Origin: DAOTTI01 sp034437795
Lineage (GTDB): Bacteria; Chloroflexota; UBA11872; UBA12225
Assembly: GCA_034437795.1 (NCBI GenBank)
Contig: DAOTTI010000273.1
Coordinates: forward strand, 1 to 60,176
Length of the DNA: 60,176 bases
Reading direction: 5' to 3'
Under the pieces are notes generated by a model. The model had not been told where the DNA came from. It saw only the letters and a program-made list of their open reading frames with translations, and searched no databases. Below, piece after piece: positions 9,446-16,706 of this stretch (its first letter is position 1; every line of letters begins with the position of its first letter). The translations under genes and the position numbers were made by a program.

Positions 9446-10405
9446 TTACTTGAGCTTGATCCCGATCGACTTGGCGGCCTCGCGCAGGGCGGTGAAGTCG
9501 GCGTCCTTCGCTTCCTGCAGGCCGCTGACGCCCCACTGGGCCAAGATCGGCTGCGTCTTGCCGTCCCTGGTGAAGACGCCCTTCTGTGGATCGGCGAGGT
9601 TCTTGAAGGCGGCGCGGAACTTTTCCAGCACCCTGGAATCGAGCCCGCGCCGGGCGGTGACGACCTCCAGGGGCGCCCCTTCGATGGTGGCCAGGAGCTT
9701 GAGCGTCCTGGCAGCGTCGGGATCGGCCTTGGTGACGGCGTCACTGGCCAGGTCCTGGCGCGCGGCGAAGGCGGCGTCGGCCTTCCTATTGAGCACCTGG
9801 ATGAGGGCGTCCGCGCCGTCCCGGCGGTACTCCACCGTCACGTCGCGGAACGGGTCCAGGCCGTTCTTCTTGAGGTGCGCCGCCGGCATGACCCAGCCGG
9901 CGGCGTCGCTGGCGTCGGTGGCGACGACCCGCTTGCCCTTGAGGTCGGCGACGCTGTTGATGCCCGAGTCGGCGCGCACGGCGATCATGGCCGCGAACGC
10001 CGCCACCGGCCGGCCGTCTACGCCCGGGCGCAGGGTGCGAAACATCGGCTCGACGCCGCTCTCGTCGCGGGCGCGCAGATAGAGAAGCGCGGGCAGAAAG
10101 GCGAAGTCCAGCGAGCCGTCCTTCAGGCCGATCATCGAGCGGGCGTAGTCGCCGGGAGGGTAGGCGCGCACGGCGAGGCCGGTTTCCCTGGCCAGGAACT
10201 CCGCCAGGGGCTGTCCGCGGCTGATGTCCTCTTCCAGCCGGCCATAGGCGCCCAGGATCGGCGCCACGACGTACTCTTTCCTGGTTTGGCCCGGGCCGGC
10301 GCCCGCCTGCGGCCCGCAGGCCACGAGCAGCGCCGGAAGGCCGAGCGCACCTGCTCGCAGCACCGCCCTCCGCCCCACTGAGCGTCTCGTTCTCCTGCTG
10401 ATCAT
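9446..10405 (-). CDS. PhnD-like phosphate/phosphonate-type substrate-binding lipoprotein
   Basis: The product is 319 residues with a twin-arginine N-terminus (SRRTRRSVGRRAVLR) and a lipobox LLVACG (Cys30). The fold signature is that of the PhnD / NMT1-like family: LGAYGRLEEDISRGQPLAEFLARE, VRAYPPGDYARSMIGLKDGSLDFAFL, ADLKGKRVV and AALIQVLNRKADAAF-like segments. Such proteins bind phosphonates, phosphite or unrelated small oxyanions and metabolites, so the ligand is open. It starts the run of solute-binding genes after the TIM-barrel-like gene at 10538-11950. No phnC or phnE homologue lies nearby. Confidence 0.8.
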   Translation of the reverse strand: MISRRTRRSVGRRAVLRAGALGLPALLVACGPQAGAGPGQTRKEYVVAPILGAYGRLEEDISRGQPLAEFLARETGLAVRAYPPGDYARSMIGLKDGSLDFAFLPALLYLRARDESGVEPMFRTLRPGVDGRPVAAFAAMIAVRADSGINSVADLKGKRVVATDASDAAGWVMPAAHLKKNGLDPFRDVTVEYRRDGADALIQVLNRKADAAFAARQDLASDAVTKADPDAARTLKLLATIEGAPLEVVTARRGLDSRVLEKFRAAFKNLADPQKGVFTRDGKTQPILAQWGVSGLQEAKDADFTALREAAKSIGIKLK

Positions 10406-10429
10406 CGTCTGCCTCCACGGATGCCTTCA

Positions 10430-10530
10430 CGCACCATGTAGCACACCTCACGCACTACGCACTGCTATTACACACCCCTCATTACGCATTACGTATTACG
10501 CATTGCGCATTGCACGTTACGTATGACGCT
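10430..10530. repeat. Degenerate short-word repeat (TTACGCA / CATTACG)
   Basis: This 100-base spacer is made largely of variants of CATTACG, TTACGCA and CTCACGC in loose tandem. It resembles the spacer at 6322-6378 and separates the TIM-barrel-like gene from the PhnD-like gene. No gene is seen in it. Confidence 0.6.
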
Positions 10531-10537
10531 GCACGCC

Positions 10538-11950
10538 TCACGCCAACCCCAGCTCCCGTATCGCCTGGCCCGCGCCGGCCAGATTGGCCAGCCGCATCTC
10601 CGAGTATTTGCGTGAGAGGACCACGCCACGGGCGCCGCCGGCGAAGGCGGCCTTGACGGCATCCCGCACGCCCTCCGGCGTGCACTTGCTCTCACCGGCT
10701 TCCGTCGGGATATCGATGTCGATGCCCGGGTAGATGGGGATCTCGTCGTTGACCCCCTTCACCGCCCGCTCCGTCTCGCGCCGCACGTAGTCGGCGGAGA
10801 AGCCGGCCACCGGCAGCGCGTCGAACGGGGCCTCCTCCAGGCCCAGCAGCTTGAGCATGAGCGGATAGACCTCGCTGGGCGTGGCGTCGGCGAACATGGC
10901 GCGGCACAGGTTACGGACAAAGGCATGGAAGCGGGGCCCGGCGCAGTTGTTGTACATCACCACCTTGAGCCAGTCGTGGTAGCGCTTCAGGTCGGCGTAC
11001 TGCTCTTCGGCGCGGTACCAGGGGCTGAAGGAGATCTCGTGGTAGACGTGCACGCCCACCTCTTTGTTGGGGTCGACGGCCTTGACCGTGCCGTAGATCT
11101 CGCGCGAGAGCTGGTGCTGGCTATCCGACCAGAGCTTCTCCCAGGCCAGGATCTCGGGGTAGTCAAGCAGGATGCGCCAGAAGGTAACGAAGTGTCCGTC
11201 CGGCGGGCGGTCGCCCCGGCCGGCCCGCTCGTACCAGTCGAAGAGGGTCTGGTAGCCGCGGATGGCGCGCTCGGGGTCGTAGCCGCGGGCGCGGCCCTTG
11301 GCCTGGCAGTGCGCACAGAAACAGGTGACGTCACGCGCGCGGTAGCGGCTGCGATTGCCGATCAGCCGGTTGAGGGGGCCGGTGCGTTCCGAGCACCAGA
11401 CGATGCCGGCCAGCGGCCAGTTGTGGGCGTAGTCCTCCATCCGGCCGAGGATCCAGTAGCGGTAGTCCGGGTTGTTGAAGCAGGGCCGGTTGCTCGGCCG
11501 CCCGTAGACGTCGACCTCAAGGGCCTTGGGGAAGTTGGGGAGGCGGTGCAGATCGCGCGAGGTGGAGCTCTCCTCCATCCAGGCATAGCTGCGCATGCCC
11601 CGTCGCTCGGCTTCGGGCAGGACGGCCTCGAACAGGTCGAAGTCCGGCGGGATTTCGGGGTCGGTGTGGCGATAGTCGGGCGAGATGGCGGTCTTAGCGT
11701 AGTAGCGCGGATCGAGCCGGTTGTAGGCGCCGCCGTGGAAGTCGTCCGGCTCCTGCTGGCCATGGTCGGGGAAGGGCTGGCCGGGCACCTGCCGGCCGCC
11801 AGTGCCGCGCGTCCAGGTCGGATTGGCCAGCAACAGGGCATTGACGCAGCCCTTGTCCTGGAGGATGTCCAGGACCTGGTTCACCCCCTCATCGACGAAG
11901 GAGATGGCGCCGATCTGAATGGCGATGAACGGTCGTGGTCTCGCTGTCAC
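10538..11950 (-). CDS. TIM-barrel-like protein of unknown function (glycosidase-like), paralogue of 996-2486
   Basis: The product is 470 residues, cytoplasmic by appearance (no signal peptide). It is the full-length paralogue of the 996-2486 product and lacks that protein's Pro/Arg-rich insertion. Shared landmarks are IAIQIGAISFVDEG, GRQVPGQPFPDHGQQE, SERTGPL, a CFC..C motif, VTFWRILLDYPEILAWEKLW, NNCAGPRFHAF, YPGIDIDIPT and VLSRKYSEM. Two glutamates in SERTGPL and in YHEISFSPWYR-type segments could be catalytic, but I cannot align it to a characterised family. It sits first in a minus-strand run followed by four solute-binding genes and is divergent from the IclR regulator, so it may be the enzyme that processes what those proteins import. 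Confidence 0.7.
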   Translation of the reverse strand: MTARPRPFIAIQIGAISFVDEGVNQVLDILQDKGCVNALLLANPTWTRGTGGRQVPGQPFPDHGQQEPDDFHGGAYNRLDPRYYAKTAISPDYRHTDPEIPPDFDLFEAVLPEAERRGMRSYAWMEESSTSRDLHRLPNFPKALEVDVYGRPSNRPCFNNPDYRYWILGRMEDYAHNWPLAGIVWCSERTGPLNRLIGNRSRYRARDVTCFCAHCQAKGRARGYDPERAIRGYQTLFDWYERAGRGDRPPDGHFVTFWRILLDYPEILAWEKLWSDSQHQLSREIYGTVKAVDPNKEVGVHVYHEISFSPWYRAEEQYADLKRYHDWLKVVMYNNCAGPRFHAFVRNLCRAMFADATPSEVYPLMLKLLGLEEAPFDALPVAGFSADYVRRETERAVKGVNDEIPIYPGIDIDIPTEAGESKCTPEGVRDAVKAAFAGGARGVVLSRKYSEMRLANLAGAGQAIRELGLA

Positions 11951-12049
11951 CCCGCTCTCCTTAGCTACGCCCCCAGGGTTGCGCTCGGGGCCTCACCGGC
12001 CGGCGGCAGCGCCCGGGGCCAGGCTGGTCGAAGTACAGAATATCAACTG

Positions 12050-12070
12050 CACCGGAATGTGCAACCGGTG
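12050..12070. promoter_or_regulatory. Perfect inverted repeat CACCGG-N9-CCGGTG, candidate IclR operator
   Basis: Six-base arms with a nine-base spacer lie in the 170-base divergent region between the minus-strand TIM-barrel-like/solute-binding run and the IclR-type regulator gene. The position and symmetry suit a dimeric regulator controlling both directions. The link to IclR is an inference. Confidence 0.45.
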
Positions 12071-12120
12071 TTATTTTGAACAAGCGCTCGGAATGGGTAT
12101 CATCAAAGCCGGCGGGTGAG

Positions 12121-12918
12121 ATGGCAAACGGCGATACCACCGTGGTGCCGCGGGCGCAGACGCGGAGCCTGCGGCGCGGGCTGGCTGCCCTGGAGTACGT
12201 GGCGCGGGCCGGGGAGGCCAGCGTCTCCCAGGTGGCGGAGGCGCTGGGGCTGCCGCGGCCGTCGGCGCACATCCTGCTCACCACGCTGGCCGCCGCGGGC
12301 TACCTGCACCAGGCCAAGCGCCGTGGCCACTACCGGATGGACCTGCGCGTGCTCAAGCTGGCCCAGGCTCTCCTCCGCCAGCTGCCGGTGCGCACGCGGG
12401 CCGCGCCGGTGCTGCATGAGCTGGCGCAGCGGACCGGCCTGCCGGCCTACCTGGCGGTGCTCTCGCGGGGCGAGGTGATCACCATCGACCGCGTCGTACC
12501 GGCCCCGCGGCCGGAGGCACGGGCCGACGTGGGCCACGCCAACCCGGCCTACGCCTCATCCATGGGCAAGGCGCTGCTGGCCCACCTCCCACCGGCCGAG
12601 CTCGAACGGTACCTGGCCAGCGTGAAGCTGGAGCCGATCACCGAGCGCACCATTACGTCCGCCGAACGGCTGCGCGAAGAGCTGGCCTGCATTCGCCGGC
12701 AGGGCTTCGCCATCAGCGAGGGCGAGCACCGGCAGGGGGTGCGCAGCATCGCGGCCCCCGTCTTCTCCTACACCGGCGAGGCGGTGGGCGCTATCTGCGT
12801 CCGCCACTATACCCCGGCCGGCCAGCCCCCGCCGGACGAGCTCATCGAGGCCGTCAAGGACGCCGCCCAGCGCATCTCCTACACGCTCGGCTACGGCGCA
12901 GGGCCGAGTGGCGAGTAG
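12121..12918 (+). CDS. IclR-family transcriptional regulator
   Basis: The product is about 265 residues. The N-terminal winged HTH is visible (SLRRGLAALEYVARAGEASVSQVAEALGLPR, with RPSAHILLTTLAAAGYL as the recognition part), followed by the IclR ligand domain: GLPAYLAVLSRGEVITIDRV, ASSMGKALLAHLP, and IRRQGFAISEGEHRQGVRSIAAPV, which is the family's C-terminal signature. ATG 12121 is preferred; the frame is open to 12076 without homology. IclR proteins usually repress or activate sugar-acid and aromatic catabolic operons, which fits the divergent binding-protein run and the nearby dehydratase. A symmetrical element at 12050-12070 is a candidate operator. Confidence 0.9.
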   Translation: MANGDTTVVPRAQTRSLRRGLAALEYVARAGEASVSQVAEALGLPRPSAHILLTTLAAAGYLHQAKRRGHYRMDLRVLKLAQALLRQLPVRTRAAPVLHELAQRTGLPAYLAVLSRGEVITIDRVVPAPRPEARADVGHANPAYASSMGKALLAHLPPAELERYLASVKLEPITERTITSAERLREELACIRRQGFAISEGEHRQGVRSIAAPVFSYTGEAVGAICVRHYTPAGQPPPDELIEAVKDAAQRISYTLGYGAGPSGE

Positions 12919-13050
12919 CGAGTATCGAGGGAGGGCCTCGCTGGGCGTGAGGCACGCTGGCCCGGAATGTTCATCGACGGCGATCATTGCCCTCTGCCAG
13001 ATGGGGAGGGTGGCGGGTCCGCCGGCAAAGGATCTGGGCTCGGGGCAGGG

Positions 13051-13845
13051 TTAATCGGCCCAGAAGACGAAGGTGAAGAGGCGCTGGCTCCCGCCGAGGT
13101 CGCGCACGAAGAGGTGCGGCCGGCCCCGGCCGTCGGCGCGGATGGCGCGCCCGAAGTCGCTGACCGCATCGGGGAGCGCGACCCCGCTGGCCTGCGCCGT
13201 GGCGGTGCTGACCGTGCTGCTGCGGTCCAGGTGGGTATAGATCGTCACCAGTTGGTCATAGTCGTGCTGGTTCGGGTGCTCGTTGCTCGGCGGCCCGCTC
13301 GGGTTGCTGGTGTAGTCCATGCAGGTGCCCTGGTTGGGGTTATCGAAGACCTCGTCCGTGTGGTCCAGCCCCAGGGTGTGCCCGATCTCCTGGCACATGA
13401 CCAGGCGCCGCCAGGCGGGCGTGTTGTACTTGGCGGTCAAGAAGTACGTATCGTTGAGCTTCACGACGCCGGCAGTGATGTGGTCGCCGTCGACCGCGAT
13501 CTGGGCGACGCCGAGCCAGCCTGTGTTGCCGTACCGCCTGTTGCAGACCTGAACCGTGCCGCGGAAGCCGATGTTGCAGTTCCCACCGCTGCCGGCGACG
13601 ACAGGCGTATCCAGCACCGAGGAGGCGGACCAGTCGCTGGACGCCGTCTGCAAATAGGGATCCCAGGCGCTGCTGACGTTATCGCCAAGCCTGACGGTAA
13701 ATGGATTGCTGGTGCGGGCCCAGTGGTAGTTCCCCCAGGAATGGTCGGCGGCCGTGGGCGCCGCCATGGTGAGAGCCGCCACCAGGGCAGCGCTGGCTCC
13801 CACCGCGGCTCTTTTCAGCAGTGCCAGTATCATCCTGCCGGACAT
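13051..13845 (-). CDS. Secreted metalloprotease-like protein with QExxHxxGxxH motif
   Basis: The product is 264 residues with a clear signal peptide (KRAAVGASAALVAALTMAAPTAA, cleavage near residue 33). The start has a GAGGGGG Shine-Dalgarno. The zinc-binding region reads CQEIGHTLGLDH at residues 151-162, followed by a CMDYT Met-turn-like motif at 175-179, so overall it is a metzincin (matrixin-like) fold. The first ligand of HExxHxxGxxH is Gln152 instead of His. Four cysteines could form disulfides. It may be an active variant with altered metal binding or a non-catalytic secreted binder. It is flanked by secreted or unknown genes and no operon partner is evident. Confidence 0.75.
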   Translation of the reverse strand: MSGRMILALLKRAAVGASAALVAALTMAAPTAADHSWGNYHWARTSNPFTVRLGDNVSSAWDPYLQTASSDWSASSVLDTPVVAGSGGNCNIGFRGTVQVCNRRYGNTGWLGVAQIAVDGDHITAGVVKLNDTYFLTAKYNTPAWRRLVMCQEIGHTLGLDHTDEVFDNPNQGTCMDYTSNPSGPPSNEHPNQHDYDQLVTIYTHLDRSSTVSTATAQASGVALPDAVSDFGRAIRADGRGRPHLFVRDLGGSQRLFTFVFWAD

Positions 13846-14097
13846 TGCTCAGCCCCCCTCGGACGCGTAAGCGTAACAGTTCCTGAGAAGTGAACGCGAG
13901 CAGAGCGTGACATTCGCGCCTGCGGGCGCACACCACCGCCAGTATCACCGCTCGCCACTTGGAACCGCTGTGAGTTTTTCACAGGGCAGGCATCCGGCCG
14001 TTCGGATCGGTGGCGTTGGGCACCGGCGCGGCGCCGGTCTTCAAGCAGCCAGCGACGTGGATCGGCTGCTCCCTGCAGCGGATCTGGAGGGGCACGC

Positions 14098-14703
14098 GTG
14101 CGGTACGGTAAGGGCATGGAGAGGTGCTGCGTCCACCGGATCCGGTGGCCGGCCGGCCGGCGCTTGCGGACGCCGGCGCGCGCGGAGAAGGGGAGAACGC
14201 GCTGCTGGCGCTGGGCCCTGTGCGTCGCCATCATCGGCGGGCTGGCGCTTGCGCTCGGCGGCCTCGGCGCGCCGGCCCTGGCGCAGGAGGTGGGGCTGAC
14301 GCCCGATTGGGGCGCCGGCACGCTGACGGTGCGAGGCGCCGGCTTCCGGCCGGGGGAGCGTGTGACGCTGACCGCCCGCGTTGGTCCGGCGGGACAAGAG
14401 CAGACGTTTACCGTCACCGCCGACGCGCAGGGCCGGTTCACCATCAGCACGGGGATGCAGGTGCCGGCCGGCAGCAACGTGCGGCTCGAGGCGCGGGGCG
14501 ACCAGGGGACCGGGATGGCGGCGATCAGGAGCGTGCCGGCGCTGCCGCTGGGGCCTCCGGACGAGGATAGTGAGACGGCAGGGGTGGGCGGCGCGGGCGC
14601 TCGGCTCCTACTCGGCGGCGTTGCAGCGGCGCTGGTCGCCGGTCTGGCCGGCTGGTGGCTCGTCCGGTGGCGCGCCGGCAGCTTAGGAAGCCGCCCGTCC
14701 TGA
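14098..14703 (+). CDS. Exported, C-terminally membrane-anchored protein of unknown function
   Basis: The frame encodes about 201 residues from GTG 14098. An ATG at 14116 is an alternative start, and no strong Shine-Dalgarno decides it. The basic N-terminus leads into a hydrophobic stretch (ALCVAIIGGLALALGG) ending in APALAQE, a good signal-peptidase site. The mature part is a small beta domain with GAGFRPGERVTLTARV, the pattern seen in IPT/TIG-like or carboxypeptidase-regulatory-like surface repeats. A second hydrophobic segment (LLLGGVAAALVAGLAGWWLV) followed by basic residues would anchor the C-terminus. It probably sits outside the cell attached to the membrane. No enzymatic motif is visible. 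Confidence 0.6.
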   Translation: MRYGKGMERCCVHRIRWPAGRRLRTPARAEKGRTRCWRWALCVAIIGGLALALGGLGAPALAQEVGLTPDWGAGTLTVRGAGFRPGERVTLTARVGPAGQEQTFTVTADAQGRFTISTGMQVPAGSNVRLEARGDQGTGMAAIRSVPALPLGPPDEDSETAGVGGAGARLLLGGVAAALVAGLAGWWLVRWRAGSLGSRPS

Positions 14704-14906
14704 GGCGCCGGCGCTCGCGACGCATCGCGCACGCATGCCGGGCGGGCGCCAGTGGGCACCGCGTCGCCCTACGGCAGCCATCCCACATGCGTGTCGGGCC
14801 GGCGCGTAGAATGGGCGCGCCGAACGGGAGCGCCGGACGACGGCAGGCGGAGCGTAGGCGGCGGCACGGCCCGGCAGGGCGCGTCACGGACCGAAGGAGT
14901 GGCACG

Positions 14907-16028
14907 ATGAAGATTGAGGCGCTGGAATGGATGCAGGTAGGGCGCTGGTTCTACCTGCTGGTGCACACCGAGGAAGGCATTACGGGCGTGGGGGAAGGAG
15001 GCGTCCACGGCTACCCCGAGGCGATTGGCGCCATCCTGCAGGCATGGCGGCCGTATCTGCTGGGGCAGGATCCGCTACGGATCGAGCACCACTGGCAGTA
15101 TCTCTACCGCAACTCCCACTTTCGGGGCGCGGTGATCGGCTCCGCCCTGTCGGCGCTGGACATCGCGCTGTGGGACATTGCCGGCAAGCGCTTTGGCGCC
15201 CCGGCGTACCAGCTGCTGGGGGGAAAGTGCCGCGAGCGGGTGCGCCTGTACATGCACGTCGGCGGCGAGACGCCGGATGCGCTGGCGGCGGACGCGAAGC
15301 GGGCGGTGGATGCCGGCTTCACCGCCGTGCGCTTCACGCCGTTTCCGCGCCACTACACCAGCATGCGGTACGCCGAGCTACTGGAGGAGATGCTGAAGCG
15401 GGTGGCCGCGGTGCGGGAGACGGTGGGCAACGGCGTCGACCTGTGCGTTGAGATCCACCGGCGACTGGACCCGCACCACGCCTTCGGGCTGGCGCGGGAG
15501 CTGGCGCGGTTCCGGCCCTATTTCCTGGAGGACCCCATCCTGCCGGATAGCGTGCAGAACATGGCCGCTTTGCAGCGGGAGATTGAGGTGCCCATTGCCA
15601 CCGGCGAGCGGCTGCACACCATCTTTGAGTTCAACGAATTGCTGGCGGCGCGGGGCTGCCGCTTCGTCCGGCCGGACGTCTGCCTGTGCGGCGGGCTGAC
15701 GCATGCCAAGAAGATTGCGGCCATTGCGGAGGCCTACCATGTGGGGGTGATCCCGCACAACCCGCTTTCGCCGGTGAGCACCGCCGCCTGCGTGCAGCTA
15801 GACGCCTGTATCCCCAACTTTGCCCTGCAGGAGTACACCGGCGAGGACCGGCCGCCCAAGAGCGAGATCCTGAAGGAGCCGCTGGTCCGCGACGGCGGCT
15901 ACCTGCTGGTTCCGGACCGGCCCGGCATCGGTGTGGAGCTCAACCTGGAGGTCGCGCGGCGCTATCCGCCGGTGGCCAAGGAGATCCGTACCCCGCTGCA
16001 CGAGGACGGGTCGGTAGCGGACGCGTGA
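14907..16028 (+). CDS. Enolase-superfamily dehydratase (mandelate racemase / galactonate dehydratase-like)
   Basis: The product is 373 residues. ATG 14907 follows GAAGGAG at good spacing; the longer open frame upstream has no homology. It has the N-terminal capping domain and a C-terminal barrel with EIHRRL, FLEDPI and GERLH as the three metal-ligand strands, then HNPLSPVSTAAC supplying the late histidine typical of D-galactonate dehydratase-like members. The first metal ligand is Glu (VEIH) where galactonate dehydratase has Asp. Family members remove water from acid sugars, with Mg bound in the barrel. The gene is followed by a convergent cupin and a PLP enzyme gene. With the IclR regulator and binding proteins upstream, a sugar-acid catabolic role is reasonable; the precise sugar acid is unknown. 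Confidence 0.8.
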   Translation: MKIEALEWMQVGRWFYLLVHTEEGITGVGEGGVHGYPEAIGAILQAWRPYLLGQDPLRIEHHWQYLYRNSHFRGAVIGSALSALDIALWDIAGKRFGAPAYQLLGGKCRERVRLYMHVGGETPDALAADAKRAVDAGFTAVRFTPFPRHYTSMRYAELLEEMLKRVAAVRETVGNGVDLCVEIHRRLDPHHAFGLARELARFRPYFLEDPILPDSVQNMAALQREIEVPIATGERLHTIFEFNELLAARGCRFVRPDVCLCGGLTHAKKIAAIAEAYHVGVIPHNPLSPVSTAACVQLDACIPNFALQEYTGEDRPPKSEILKEPLVRDGGYLLVPDRPGIGVELNLEVARRYPPVAKEIRTPLHEDGSVADA

Positions 16029-16111
16029 ACCGGGGCCGGCGGCGCACCCAATGCACGATAGGTTGGTCGAAACGGAAGCTGTTGGCGTGACACCGGTGGT
16101 CTGAGCGGCGC

Positions 16112-16597
16112 TCACTCTTCACCGTCGAAGTACTCGACCGGCGAGGCGCGGAAATAGAGGTCGTCCCCGTTGGGGAGCGTGAAGCCCCACTTGTCGGAGT
16201 CCGGATAGTGCCAGACGTCGGAGGCGGCGTTGCTGGCGATGACGTAGTAGAGCAGGTCGCCCTCGCCGTCGTTCACGATCTGGTGCGGTTCGCCGGGCGG
16301 GCACATCACGCAGTCGCCCGGCGCGAGCCTGGAGCGCCGCGGCCCCGCGCGCATGGTCCCGCTGCCGGCGAGGATCAGGTAGCACTCCCATTCGGCCGAG
16401 TGGCTGTGGAAGGGATAGTTGGCCGCGCCGGGCGGCAGGCGCACCAGCTCCACCTCGAAGGGCGCCGGTCCCGGCAGGTCCGGACCCGCCGCGCTGGCCG
16501 AGAAGGCGCGCGATAGGTCGCGCCGAAACTTGTGGTACCTCCCCCTGGGAGACCGGCGCTCGGTCCAGGGGACGTCATTCTGGTTGATCTGTTTCAT
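16112..16597 (-). CDS. Cupin-domain protein
   Basis: The product is 161 residues, a single small beta-barrel. ATG 16597 has GAGGG upstream. The metal site is visible as FHSHSAEWECYLILAGSG (His, His, Glu) and PGEPHQIVN (second-motif His). The family covers sugar isomerases, dioxygenases and regulators, and nothing here picks one. The C-terminus contains WHYPDSDKWG and ends with YFDGEE. It lies just after the D-threonine-aldolase-like gene (17776-16703) on the same strand with about 105 bases between, containing a repeat unit. Its role may be metal-dependent isomerisation or lyase activity on a sugar acid, but this is a guess. Confidence 0.75.
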   Translation of the reverse strand: MKQINQNDVPWTERRSPRGRYHKFRRDLSRAFSASAAGPDLPGPAPFEVELVRLPPGAANYPFHSHSAEWECYLILAGSGTMRAGPRRSRLAPGDCVMCPPGEPHQIVNDGEGDLLYYVIASNAASDVWHYPDSDKWGFTLPNGDDLYFRASPVEYFDGEE

Positions 16598-16630
16598 GAG
16601 CGGAGCCCTCACCGCCGCCCGCTTCGCGGG

Positions 16631-16706
16631 CTCCCGCTCTCCCTATGGGAGACGGAACTTTCGCTTCCCGAGGGGAGAGGGGACTTTTCCCTGGCCGTAC
16701 CCTTAG
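16631..16706. repeat. GC-palindrome repeat unit ending at the stop codon of the aldolase-like gene
   Basis: Two palindromic cores (CTCTCCCTATGGGAGA type, and TTCCCGAGGGGAGAGG) are followed by CTGGCCGT and CCTTAG. The TTA of the final CTTAG is the reverse complement of the TAA stop of the gene at 16703-17776. It belongs to the window-wide repeat family. Confidence 0.7.

Noticed and set aside
10925..12079. 384-codon plus-strand frame
   Set aside because: It is antisense to the TIM-barrel-like gene, which has clear homology to its paralogue; the frame itself resembles nothing.
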